Assembly: GCA_965218775.1 (NCBI GenBank)
Contig: CBDCLS010000005.1
Location: forward strand, 2,170,001-2,234,000
DNA length: 64,000 nucleotides
Reading direction: 5' to 3'
From: CAUZIZ01 sp965218775
Lineage (GTDB): Bacteria > Acidobacteriota > UBA6911 > RPQK01 > JAJDTT01
Positions 9,140-17,695 of the stretch are shown in pieces. Both the position numbers and the translations under genes were made by a program. The stretch's first letter is position 1. The number at the start of each line of letters is the position of its first letter. The notes under the pieces were generated by a model, which saw only the letters and a program-made list of their open reading frames with translations, was not told the origin of the DNA and ran no database searches.

Positions 9140-9580
9140 TTAACGGCGGACGTAGACCATCATTACATCTTAACGATTGCGCTGAAATCAGCATATTCGA
9201 TTCCTTCGTGAAAAACTCCTGAAGCGATCCCCGCAAGCCCACGAAAGGTAGGACGTTCCGATCTTTTGGCGTAACAGCCAATCAGCGTTACCCGATACTT
9301 GATCGACTCAGGCCGACGCACCGGCGCACGAAACACCGGGCGGTTGTTTGACTGGGCCAAGGACTGTCGACAGCGAGTGGGCCAATTCCAGCGTGATCCA
9401 CCCGCGCTCGCGTCGGAGGACCCGCAGAGACAGGCAACGTCACGAAACTCGCGTAACGACGGGTCGCAGATGCGCGAAGCAGAAACAAACTACCATAAAG
9501 CCCCTGGTAATTATAAGGCCACGCTGGTACAATATGGCTCAGCGCGATGCACCGTCGCCACACCGAATGGAGAACGCTAG

Positions 9581-9616
9581 TCTCCGCTAATCTTCGCTGA
9601 TTTCGATTAGCGGAGA
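9581..9616. repeat. Inverted repeat with 12-bp arms
   Basis: TCTCCGCTAATC at 9581-9592 is followed after a 12-base loop by its exact reverse complement at 9605-9616. No T-run follows, so it is not a typical intrinsic terminator. It is 148 bp upstream of the next start codon. Confidence 0.7.
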
Positions 9617-9638
9617 TGTAACTGTTTAGGACCGGCGC

Positions 9639-9717
9639 ATCATAAGTGTCGCATAGTCGTGGTTCGCTCCGCGAACAAAGCGTTGGGTTTGCGGAGCGAA
9701 CCACGACACTTATTGAT
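9639..9717. repeat. Extended imperfect hairpin upstream of the propeller gene
   Basis: Inner arms TCGTGGTTCGCTCCGC (9657-9672) and its exact complement (9691-9706) enclose an 18-base loop. Outer arms around TAAGTGTCG and CGACACTTA extend the pairing to 9639-9717 with a bulge. The composition resembles dispersed intergenic hairpins. It ends 46 bp before the ATG at 9764, so it could affect that gene's expression. Confidence 0.65.
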
Positions 9718-9763
9718 GTGCCGTTCCTTAGCCGTCTTAAGCAACAACAGGTGGGACCCAAAC

Positions 9764-11326
9764 ATGGACAAACCGCACTGCACGACCAACCGCCGCGCTT
9801 TTCTCGGTCAGAGCTTCGTTGCCACGATGACTGGAGTCCTTGGCAGCCCTGTCGTCATTCTGGCTGCCGGGGATGAAACCAAGATTGGATCGCGGCGGGA
9901 ATTGTTCGTTGATGATTTCATCATCGATTACCTGGGGGGCGAAGCCGAGCTGCGACTCCATCATCCGAGTCGCCGCGAAGTGGTCATAAAACACGACTCG
10001 CCCTGGGAAGGCACAGCGTCCGGTAATCATACCGTGTTCCAGGATAAGGACATCTATCGGATGTATTATCGAGGAATGGACTTTGAAGTAACGCCAGGGA
10101 AGCTATCCGAGGTACATCCAGCCGTGACCTGCTATGCCGAGAGCAACGACGGTATCCACTGGACCAAACCGAATCTCGGCATCATCGAATACCGCGGCTC
10201 AAAACAAAACAACATCATTCTCGATGGGATCGGCACGCGCAACTTCATGCCCGTGGTTGATGAGAATCCCGAGTGTTCTGGCGAGGCACGTTACAAGGCA
10301 CTAGCCGGCATCAAGCGAGAGGGTGGTTTGTTCGCTTTCAAATCCGCAGATGCCGTCCATTGGTCAAGGATGAGCGAAGAGCCGGTCATTACCAATGGAG
10401 CCTTTGACTCCGGAAACCTCGCGTTCTGGGACCCGAACATCCAGCAATACCGGGCCTATTGGAGAACGTTTACCGCCGGCGTGACGGAAAAAGATAATTG
10501 GAGACCTGCAGGCTATCGCGCCATTCGGACCGCTACGTCACGCGATTTCCTGCGATGGGAAAACGAAGCCGATTTAACCTATGTCGATTCACCTGCAGAA
10601 CATCTGTATGAGAATAAGATCAGGCCCTATTATCGTGCACCACAGATCCTCATCGGTTTCCCAACACGTTACGTCGAGCGAGGGTGGTCGCCTTCGATGC
10701 GCGCACTCCCGGATCTGGAGAAACGTGAACTCCGGGCGAGTTCGGTTGAACGCTACGGCACCGCCTTGACCGAAGGCTTGATGATGGCGAGCCGAGACGG
10801 TGTAAGGTTCAAACGTTGGAACGAAGCTTTTCTGCGACCCGGCATCCAGCGACCAGGCAGTTGGAACTACTCCCACCAGTTTATTTCTCACGTGGTTGAG
10901 ACAAAGTCATCGACACCGGGTGCCCCCAATGAATTGTCGTTTTACTCCCTGGGCGGATACTGGCACGGCGACGGCTGCCAAATGACCCGCTACACGCTGC
11001 GGCTGGATGGGTTTGTTTCTGCCTCCGCACCCATGAAAGGCGGTGAACTGGTCACGAAAGTCCTGACGTTTTCGGGTAGCAAACTAAGCGTCAACTTCTC
11101 GACCTCCGCGGCAGGCAACCTGCGTGTTGAGGTTCAGGACCCCGAGCGAAGACCGCTCGCAGGCTATTCAATCAGCGAAGCCCACGAGACATTCGGTGAT
11201 GAAGTGGAGCGCACGATCCAATGGAAAAACGGCGCCGACGTGAGCAAACTCGCCGGGAAACCGGTGCGACTGCGTTTCGTTCTCAACGATGCAGATCTGT
11301 ACGCGTTTCGATTCGCACGGGGCTGA
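9764..11326 (+). CDS. Tat-exported five-bladed propeller protein (GH32-like)
   Basis: A 521-residue protein whose start at 9764 gives a twin-arginine signal (TNRRAFLGQS followed by a hydrophobic stretch ending near residue 35). The body has LFVDDFIID, YRMYYRG, CYAESNDGIHW and KSADAVHWS, as in glycosyl-hydrolase family 32/43/62-like propellers. The C-terminus is a beta-sandwich beginning RLDGFVSA and ending LYAFRF. The same architecture recurs at 19928-21502 (interrupted), 36999-37474 (fragment) and 63298 to the window end. An AGGTGG ribosome site precedes the ATG. The role as an exported glycoside-active enzyme is inferred from fold-like motifs only; catalytic residues were not identified. 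Confidence 0.7.
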   Translation: MDKPHCTTNRRAFLGQSFVATMTGVLGSPVVILAAGDETKIGSRRELFVDDFIIDYLGGEAELRLHHPSRREVVIKHDSPWEGTASGNHTVFQDKDIYRMYYRGMDFEVTPGKLSEVHPAVTCYAESNDGIHWTKPNLGIIEYRGSKQNNIILDGIGTRNFMPVVDENPECSGEARYKALAGIKREGGLFAFKSADAVHWSRMSEEPVITNGAFDSGNLAFWDPNIQQYRAYWRTFTAGVTEKDNWRPAGYRAIRTATSRDFLRWENEADLTYVDSPAEHLYENKIRPYYRAPQILIGFPTRYVERGWSPSMRALPDLEKRELRASSVERYGTALTEGLMMASRDGVRFKRWNEAFLRPGIQRPGSWNYSHQFISHVVETKSSTPGAPNELSFYSLGGYWHGDGCQMTRYTLRLDGFVSASAPMKGGELVTKVLTFSGSKLSVNFSTSAAGNLRVEVQDPERRPLAGYSISEAHETFGDEVERTIQWKNGADVSKLAGKPVRLRFVLNDADLYAFRFARG

Positions 11327-11373
11327 GATTTGCCCGGCATGCGCGCACCTTTCGATGTGACCCGACACTTTGC

Positions 11374-11745
11374 CTAGGTCACCCTGACCCGATTCTGCAG
11401 CAGATCTCCGACAACGCGGGCCTGCGTCACGCGTGCATCGGTCAGCGACTCGTCGGATCCGTGAAACTGGTAGGTTAATTGCTTATGGTTGAGGCCCAAC
11501 TGGTGCAGAATCGTGGCGTGCAGGTCCGGCACGGTCACGATGTTTTCGACGGAGCGGTATCCCAGTTCGCACGTCGCGCCGTGAACGTGGCCCCGTTTGA
11601 AGCCGCCGCCGGCTAGCAGCAGGCTAAACGCGTTTCGGTTATGGTCTCGGCCGTTGCCGACGCCGCCCGTTTTGTATTGCGAGATGGGCAGCTGGCCGAA
11701 TTCCCCCGACCAGATGACCAAGGTGCTGTCCAGCCTTGCCCACGC
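11374..11745 (-). pseudogene. C-terminal remnant of a DUF1501 protein
   Basis: The minus frame ending at 11374 gives DSTLVIWSGEFGQLP, NGRDHNRNAFSLLLAGGG, DLHATILHQLGLNHKQLTY and a truncated LTD ending, matching the last 125 residues of the intact DUF1501 genes at 29294-32328. The upstream part of the gene is missing and is fused out of frame to a DUF1553 remnant near 11745. The intact relatives are about 480 residues. Confidence 0.8.
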
Positions 11746-12557
11746 GCCTGTTCGCCACTGAGTCCATTCTCCTGGTAGGTCCGCAAGTGCTTCGCGTGAG
11801 CCTCGGAACATGCTCGGAGTTCCTCGGCGCTTGGCCGCCGCGCGAGAACTAGCCGAAATGCCATTTCCATCCGCTGCTCGAACGAACCATGCGACGCCTC
11901 CCGCTCTACCCGCTCGGCCAGATACTTGGCCTGTCGCAAAACGAAACGGTCGTTGAGCATCATCAGCGACTGAGAAACCACCGCAGACGTATCTCGTCGA
12001 GTACAGTTGCCGGTAAGCGATGGCTGATCGAAAGCAGCCAGCATCGAGAGATGGTAATTCCGCCGCTGGAGCAAATACATGCTGCGCCGCCAAAGCCGTT
12101 CAGGCGGGGGCGCTTGCTCCCAGCCAGCTTCGACAACCATTCCGTCCGACAGGTTTTCGATCGGCTGGGGCGAGCCACCAAACGTGGGATCAAGCCGGCC
12201 GGAGGCCGCCAGCATGGTGTCACGCACGATCTCGGATTCGAGTCGACGCAGGCCCTGCCGCCAAAGGTAGCGGTTGGCCGGGTCAACCTCTCGTGGGTCA
12301 GGTCGCGCGGCACTATTGCGACTCATTGCTGACTGCCGGTAGACCGTCGAGCTCATCAGCATTTTCAGCAGGGGTTTCGTGCGGCCTTCGTTTTGTGTGA
12401 AGAACACCGCCAACCACTCCAGCAGTGCGGGATGCGTGGCCTCCGTGCCGGAAACCCCGAAGTTGTCGGGCTCGGCGACCAGGCCCACGCCAAATAGCCG
12501 CTGCCAAATCCGGTTCACGCGGACACGAGCCACGAGCGCTCCGGCCGGTGACTCCAA
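11745..12557 (-). pseudogene. C-terminal remnant of a PSD1 (DUF1553) protein
   Basis: About 265 residues match the DUF1553 end of planctomycete-type PSD1 proteins: ARVRVNRIWQRLFG, LLEWLAVFF, LMSSTVYRQS, LRRLESEIVRDTMLA and LLQRRNYHLSMLAAFD. The cytochrome (PSCyt1) and DUF1549 portions are missing because the frame is cut at about 12560. At the other end the frame runs out of register into the DUF1501 remnant. The order PSD1 then DUF1501 is that of the intact operon at 26592-30736, so one internal deletion explains the fusion. Confidence 0.85.
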
Positions 12558-12704
12558 TTTAGGTTAGACGTTTTTGTTTCTTCCTGTGATCTGTGAAGCT
12601 GAATCTTTTTAACGCAAAGACGCGAAGGTGCAAAGAACGAAGCATTTTCGAGTCACAGCCGCTTAACTATCTTCATTTGTGCAAACGAAAGCTTGGACTC
12701 GTAA

Positions 12705-14043
12705 AGTAGCGTAACTTCTTTTCTGTAAATTCTGGTCAGGCCTGGGTCGGAAAGACAGAGGCCTGGGACAGGATTCTCCAAAAACAGAAACGTCTATCTG
12801 GCAAGGAGAATCAAATGAACCCAGACCTGGAAAAGAGAGTACCACGGGAGATCCTGGCGGAGTTGATCGAGGAAGGAACAGAAGCCTTTCGAGGAATCCT
12901 GGAGAAGCTGTTCAACGTGGCCATGCAGTTGGAAAGAAGCGAGTTTCTGGGAGCGGAAGCGTACGAGAGAACAGCCAGTCGGCGAGGCTATCGAAACGGA
13001 TTCAAAGGCAAGCGGATTCAGACTCGAGTGGGAGAGCTGCACTTGGAGATTCCACAGGTGCGTGGGTTGAGGTTTTATCCCAAGTCGCTGGAGAGGGGTT
13101 GCCGTTCGGAGAAGGCCCTGAAGCTGGCCATTGCCGAGATGTATGTGATGGGAGTCTCGACGAGGAAAGTCACCGAGATCACGGAGCAGCTGTGTGGGTT
13201 GGAGATCTCGGCCACCCAGGTCTCGAGAGTGGCCGGGATGCTGGACGAAGAGCTGGAAGAGTTTCGAAGCCGGGAGCTGGGAGAGTATCCGATCGTGTAT
13301 CTGGATGCCCACTACGAGAAGGTTCGAAGAGGCGGCAGGGTGCAGGACGTGGCCATCCTGAAAGCCATAGGAGTCAATCGTTTCGGAACGCGGGAGGTGT
13401 TGGGTCTGAGCACCAGGATCAGTGAAGCGGAGGTGCATTGGCGAGGGTTTCTGGGAGATCTGCACAAGCGTGGACTGAGAGGGGTCGAGCTGTTTGTCAG
13501 TGACGATCACGAAGGACTGAAGGCGGCCAGGCGGGCAGTTTATCCGTCGGTGCCCTGGAACCGTTGTCAGTTTCACCTGAGTAAAAACGCCCAACAATAT
13601 GCTCGCCGCAAAGAGGACAAGCCCCGCATCGCCCAGGCCATGCGGGACATTTTCGATGCCCCGTCTCGAGAAGATGCCGAGGAGCTCAAGGGTAAAGTCG
13701 TCAAGAAGTTCGAAAAGATTGCACCGGAGTTCGTGAGCTGGCTGGAAGAGAACGTGGATGAAGGGCTGACAGTGTTTGATTTTCCGAGGAGCTGGTGGCG
13801 AAGGATCCGAACCATCAACGGACTGGAGAGACTGCACCGGGAGATCCGGAGACGAACCCGGGTGGTGGGAATCTTTCCCCACGAAGCGTCGGCGCTGCGG
13901 CTCATCTCGGCTGTGCTTGCAGAGATACACGAGGAGTGGTTAACCGGCCGGCAATACCTGAACCTGGCCGGCTGGAAAACACAAGTGGAGCAATTCTTCC
14001 CTACAGGCCCTAAAGAAAATTACAGAAAAACGGTTGCTTAACC
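12705..14043 (+). mobile_element. IS256-family insertion sequence, complete
   Basis: The element is 1,339 bp. The direct repeat ACTCGTAA occurs at 12697-12704 and 14044-14051, an 8-bp target duplication as expected for IS256. The ends form imperfect inverted repeats over about 28 bp sharing TTTTCTGTAA. It contains one intact transposase gene. The perfect duplication indicates a recent insertion. Confidence 0.9.
12815..14041 (+). CDS. IS256-family transposase
   Basis: A 408-residue Mutator-type transposase. The DDE residues are visible as D164 (VYLDAHYEKVR), D230 or D231 (FVSDDHEGL) and E338 (INGLERLHRE). SRRGYRNGFKGK near residue 56 and the conserved CQFHLSKN block precede the catalytic glutamate as usual. 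The ATG at 12815 follows AAGGAGAATCAA. The stop lies two bases inside the right end of the element. No frameshift is apparent, so it should be active. Confidence 0.95.
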   Translation: MNPDLEKRVPREILAELIEEGTEAFRGILEKLFNVAMQLERSEFLGAEAYERTASRRGYRNGFKGKRIQTRVGELHLEIPQVRGLRFYPKSLERGCRSEKALKLAIAEMYVMGVSTRKVTEITEQLCGLEISATQVSRVAGMLDEELEEFRSRELGEYPIVYLDAHYEKVRRGGRVQDVAILKAIGVNRFGTREVLGLSTRISEAEVHWRGFLGDLHKRGLRGVELFVSDDHEGLKAARRAVYPSVPWNRCQFHLSKNAQQYARRKEDKPRIAQAMRDIFDAPSREDAEELKGKVVKKFEKIAPEFVSWLEENVDEGLTVFDFPRSWWRRIRTINGLERLHREIRRRTRVVGIFPHEASALRLISAVLAEIHEEWLTGRQYLNLAGWKTQVEQFFPTGPKENYRKTVA

Positions 14044-14211
14044 ACTCGTAATCAATTTCGGAGTACGCCAAGTTAAGGATGGCGTCCACCGAGTTGTTAA
14101 CAACCTTTGACAATCTAGCCCCAAGTTCAGTCCTTTGCGTCTTTGCGTTAAATCGAGAACGTCTTCAAATGTCTAAGTTATTTTTGAACAACTCCTAAAG
14201 GATGAGTGACG

Positions 14212-15303
14212 ATGCGGTTGATCTTCGACGGTCACCTCGATCTTGCTTGGTCGGCGGTGTCCATGAACCGTGACCTGAACGAGCCGATAGGTTTGATTCG
14301 TTCGCGCGAGCAGGGCATGACCGGTCAGCAGGGTCGCGGCAACGCGACGGTGTCTCTGCCGACGATGCGCGAAGGCGGCGTGATAATGTGCCTGCCCACG
14401 GTGCTCGCGCGCGCCCGGCGCGACGAGCAGTCGTACCTGCGCGAGGATATGTCCTACGGCACAGCGGAAATCGCCTACGCGATGGGCCAGGCTCATCTGG
14501 CTTATTACCGTCTACTCGAACAGCAGCGGCACCTGCCCATGATCGGCAGCGCCGGTGAACTCGACGATCACTGGCAGCGCCTGCAAAACGGCGAGCGGCA
14601 CACGATTGGCGGCATCCTCTCGATGGAAGGCGCCGATCCGATCGTCACGCCCGCGCGGGCCGAACAGTGGTTCGACGACGGTCTGCGCGTCGTGAGCCTG
14701 GTGCATTGTGGCAGCGGCCCGTACGCAGCGGGCACAACGGCGCAGGGCGGAGTCACGCCGGCCGGTTTTGAGTTGCTCAGCGAAATGCGGCGACTCGGCA
14801 TGATCCTGGACGTGACCCATCTGACCGACGAAGCCTTCGGCGAGGCGCTCGGAGCGTACGACGGTCCGCTCATCGCGACCCACAGCAACTGTCGCGCGCT
14901 GGCGCCGCATCAACGCCAATGGGCCGACGAGCACATCAACCGATTACTCCAGCGCGGCGCCGTGATCGGCGCGGTGCTGGACATCTGGATGCTCAAGCCC
15001 TGGCCACAACACTTCTTCGCTCCGGATGGTTACAGGGCGATCGACTCCGTGCCACGCGATCAGGCGAAGCTGTCGCTGGTGGTCGATCACATCGATCACA
15101 TCTGCCAACTGGCGGGGGATTGCGCGCACGTGGCGATCGGCACCGACCTGGACGGCGGCTTCGGCGCCGAACAGAGCCCGGGCGACCTCGACACGATCGC
15201 CGACTTACAAAAACTCGACGCCTTGCTTGCGAAGCGCGGTTACATCGACGCCATCTGCCACGGCAACTGGCTGCGGTTTTTCCGTGATCACTTGCCGTCC
15301 TGA
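14212..15303 (+). CDS. Membrane dipeptidase (peptidase M19 family)
   Basis: A 363-residue zinc metallohydrolase. Metal ligands appear as HLD in DGHLDLAW (residues 6-12), the glutamate of LSMEGADP, histidines in VSLVHCGSG and THSNCRAL, and the aspartate of AIGTDLDGGFG. There is no signal peptide, unlike the mammalian enzyme; bacterial M19 proteins often act on dipeptides or D-amino acid derivatives. The ATG at 14212 is preceded by AAAGGA at nine bases; a GTG two codons earlier is possible. The gene is high in GC and intact. It stands alone on the plus strand, and the next gene is convergent. Confidence 0.9.
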   Translation: MRLIFDGHLDLAWSAVSMNRDLNEPIGLIRSREQGMTGQQGRGNATVSLPTMREGGVIMCLPTVLARARRDEQSYLREDMSYGTAEIAYAMGQAHLAYYRLLEQQRHLPMIGSAGELDDHWQRLQNGERHTIGGILSMEGADPIVTPARAEQWFDDGLRVVSLVHCGSGPYAAGTTAQGGVTPAGFELLSEMRRLGMILDVTHLTDEAFGEALGAYDGPLIATHSNCRALAPHQRQWADEHINRLLQRGAVIGAVLDIWMLKPWPQHFFAPDGYRAIDSVPRDQAKLSLVVDHIDHICQLAGDCAHVAIGTDLDGGFGAEQSPGDLDTIADLQKLDALLAKRGYIDAICHGNWLRFFRDHLPS

Positions 15304-15351
15304 CTATCCCTTAACCCGAGTAGATATGCGAATGAGAAAGCCCCGAAAACG

Positions 15352-16449
15352 TCAGTCAGCTAGCAACGGCAATTTCACCGGCTGACCGGTCTGGTAACAC
15401 TGCTGCGCGGCAAAGACGATTTCGTGAGTTTTGACCGCGTCCTCCAGGTTGCAGTGAGACTCGACGTCGTTACGAATGCACTCCACGAAATGGTCCATCT
15501 GGCCTTGGAACGGGTGGTGGGCCACGTCGGCGCTATCAGGCAAGATAGCCGGGATTTCCACCCACGAGTTCTGCCTGGGAAACTTGTGTGACCAGATGCG
15601 ATTGTCCTTCACCGTGCCTTTGTCACCGAAGATTTCGATCGGGAGCATGTAAGGCATGACGCAACCTTGGTTGACGGACACTTTGCCCAGCGCCCCATTG
15701 GCGAACTTGATCAAGGCGATTTCCAGGTCCTCGTACTCAAGCGGTGGAGCCTCGCGCCAGGTGTTGGCCAGATAGTCGAACTCCTGCGGCCGGCCCTTGC
15801 GCAATCCGCCGCAGTAGGCGAACACCTCGACCGGATCAGCGGCCTCGAACTGGCCCGGCGCCGCGAACCAGCGGACCGCGTCGATGGCGTGGCAACCGCC
15901 GGTCAGAAATGCGCTGACCCCGGTCGACTTCTTGCGAGCGTCTTCAAAGCCGCTCCACCAACTGGCAATATCGTGCTGGTAGTCCGCCTCGCTGAAATAC
16001 ACCTGGCCCAGGCAATCGTCGGCGATCAGCGTCTTGAGGGTCTCGACCAAGGGGTTCCAGCGTAGCACGAAGCTGACAACGGTCTTCACCCCGGCCTGCC
16101 GCACGCCGTCGCGCATCTGCCGCAGCTCTTGGAGGCTGTTGGCCACCGGCTTTTCGATGACCAGGTGTTTGCCCGTCTCCAGGGCTGCCAGCGTGTTCTC
16201 GCAGTGCACGTGTTGGGGGGTGCAAATCGAGACGATGTCGACACCATCGTGTTGGAGCGCCTGCTGAAAGTCGTCGTAGAGCCCGATGTCCTGCAGGTTC
16301 GCCTCCTCGGCCCGGCGGCGCGCCGAGGCCAGCTTCCGACTGGAAATCGCCACTACCCGACTCTGCGGGTTCTTCTGGAAGGCGGCAATGTGCTGCCCGG
16401 AAACCCAGCCCGCCCCGTGGACCAGCACGCCCAGTTGCTCGTCAATCAT
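15352..16449 (-). CDS. Gfo/Idh/MocA-family oxidoreductase
   Basis: A 365-residue NAD(P)-dependent oxidoreductase. The Rossmann motif reads VHGAGWVSGQH near residue 10, and the EKPVA catalytic lysine motif lies near residue 100. GGCHAIDAVRW near residue 188 supplies the histidine/aspartate pair used in sugar or inositol oxidation. The start overlaps the stop of the upstream DUF1080 gene by four bases (ATGA), so the two are coupled. In such pairs the DUF1080 hydrolase and the dehydrogenase are thought to act on 3-keto sugars. No signal peptide, so it is cytoplasmic. Confidence 0.9.
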   Translation of the reverse strand: MIDEQLGVLVHGAGWVSGQHIAAFQKNPQSRVVAISSRKLASARRRAEEANLQDIGLYDDFQQALQHDGVDIVSICTPQHVHCENTLAALETGKHLVIEKPVANSLQELRQMRDGVRQAGVKTVVSFVLRWNPLVETLKTLIADDCLGQVYFSEADYQHDIASWWSGFEDARKKSTGVSAFLTGGCHAIDAVRWFAAPGQFEAADPVEVFAYCGGLRKGRPQEFDYLANTWREAPPLEYEDLEIALIKFANGALGKVSVNQGCVMPYMLPIEIFGDKGTVKDNRIWSHKFPRQNSWVEIPAILPDSADVAHHPFQGQMDHFVECIRNDVESHCNLEDAVKTHEIVFAAQQCYQTGQPVKLPLLAD

Positions 16450-17072
16450 CGTAGGATCTCGATCTCCTTGAACATCACCAGCATGACGTTGCCGGCGTGC
16501 ATTTGCAATGCGAAATGCCCTTCGGGCCGGCTGGGATCATCCTTGAGCTCGGCCGTCTTGACGCCGTTGACGTGCACCACGATGTCCCCGTGGTGCGCCG
16601 CAATCGTCATCTCGTTCCAATCACTGGCCTTGGCGAACTTCTTCTCTTGCTCGGGCGTCGGTTTGTCCAGCCAGGTGCGGCCATAGCTCTCGTAAATGCC
16701 GCCGGTGCCGCTACCGGGCTGACCGACTTGGACCTGGAGTCCGTGCGCCTCGTCGGGCTCTTTGATGATCGTGCGGATGTAGAATCCGCTGTCACCCGAG
16801 AGGCACTTGAATTTTAGCCTCACGGTGAAGTCCTTGAACTGCTTGTCGCTCACCAGCAGACCGTACAAGCGGGTCTTGTTGGCCCGACCGACGAACGTGC
16901 CGTCCTCGACGGTCCAATCCCCCTCTCCAACCTTGTGCCAGCCAGCGAAGGTCTTGCCGTCCATGAGAGGTTTCCAGGTCGGCTTTTTCTCTGCCGCCGC
17001 CAGGACGTTGGGATGCAAGAGGGCAGCGAAGAGCAACAGCAAGCCGGCAAAGGCGCCTTGGGGACACTTCAT
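16446..17072 (-). CDS. DUF1080 (3-keto-disaccharide hydrolase) protein, exported
   Basis: A 208-residue protein with a signal peptide (hydrophobic residues 8-26) and one DUF1080 jelly-roll domain: GWHKVGEGDWTVEDG, LKFKCLSGDSGFYIRT, QVQVG and DWNEMTIAAHHGDIVVHVNG. The family includes 3-keto-glucoside hydrolases. AAGGAG lies six bases upstream of the ATG. It follows a collapsed PSD1/DUF1501 remnant by 20 bp and is translationally coupled to the Gfo/Idh/MocA gene, the three forming what remains of one operon. Confidence 0.9.
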   Translation of the reverse strand: MKCPQGAFAGLLLLFAALLHPNVLAAAEKKPTWKPLMDGKTFAGWHKVGEGDWTVEDGTFVGRANKTRLYGLLVSDKQFKDFTVRLKFKCLSGDSGFYIRTIIKEPDEAHGLQVQVGQPGSGTGGIYESYGRTWLDKPTPEQEKKFAKASDWNEMTIAAHHGDIVVHVNGVKTAELKDDPSRPEGHFALQMHAGNVMLVMFKEIEILR

Positions 17073-17092
17073 GGGATGCTCCTTGATCTAGG

Positions 17093-17695
17093 TCAACCGC
17101 GGACCAGGCGCGGGGCGAGGTTGTTCTGGCCGCCGACATCGGTCAGGCGGTTATCGCGGCCCTCGAAAAAGTAGGTCAATTGTTCGTGGTCGATTCCCAT
17201 CAGGCCGAGCATGGTCGCGTGCAGGCTAGTCGCGGTACCGCCATGCATTGCGGTAATAGATGTCCGTTTCGTAGCCACCACTGTCTGCATAGCGCGCCAC
17301 GTCGAGCCAGTGCCGAGCCAACGTTCGCCGTAGTGTTTCGACTCCAAGAGCGTGTCGATAAGCTTGGTCCATGCCTCCGGCGACTCGTCGTCGAGGAACG
17401 CCTCCACCTGCTCCGGGGTCGGCGGCAGCCCCAGCAGGTCGAAGTACGCCCGGCGGACCAGCGTCGCGGGGTGCGCCTCCGGCGCCGGTTCCAAGCCCGC
17501 GCCCGCGCCCTCCAGCCGCTTTAACACGAACTGGTCGATCGGATTGCGGACCACGGCCGCCTCGCTCAGCGAGTCGCGCGGCTGCGGCTCGGGGCGAGTC
17601 GGCTTGCGGAAAGCCCAGTGCACATCCGGCTCATCCTGGGCGGCGGCATGGGCCGGCACCGCGAGCAGAACGAGGAACAGGCATGCGTGCCGCAT
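17093..17695 (-). pseudogene. PSD1 N-terminus fused to a DUF1501 C-terminus
   Basis: The frame begins with a signal peptide and a DUF1549 start (HWAFRKP, NPIDQFVLKRL, RRAYFDLLGLPPTPEQVEAF, SKHYGERW). It then loses frame: ARHWLDVARYADSGGYETD continues in another frame from about 17318, where one G appears to be missing. Near 17226 it joins the last 45 residues of a DUF1501 protein (HATMLGLMGIDHEQLTY, LTDVGG). The result is a 200-codon frame made of two different genes. The cytochrome domain found at the start of the intact PSD1 is also absent. Several kilobases have been deleted. Confidence 0.85.

Larger units (their letters stand above)
9142..9763. other. Gene-poor interval with two strong hairpins
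   Basis: No recognisable gene lies between the MITE and the propeller gene. The interval contains two separate inverted repeats (9581-9616 and 9639-9717) described below. Short frames on both strands show no family resemblance. Confidence 0.5.
12608..14152. repeat. Inverted TTTAACGCAAAGACGC arms enclosing IS256
   Basis: TTTAACGCAAAGACGC at 12608-12623 is repeated as its exact reverse complement at 14137-14152. TTAGAC-type sequences lie outside both arms (near 12566 and 14172). Removing the IS256 element and one target duplication leaves about 200 bases between the arms, suggesting a small non-coding palindromic element that later received the insertion sequence. Confidence 0.6.

Noticed and set aside
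8957..9211. Small frames reading NPHFSSP at both MITE copies
   Set aside because: They are translations of the palindromic element and change outside it.
12700..12720. IS256 left end at GTAAC (12711)
   Set aside because: The flanking ACTCGTAA duplication places the ends at 12705 and 14043.
12794..13930. A 378-codon frame antisense to the IS256 transposase
   Set aside because: It mirrors the transposase gene and has no own motif.
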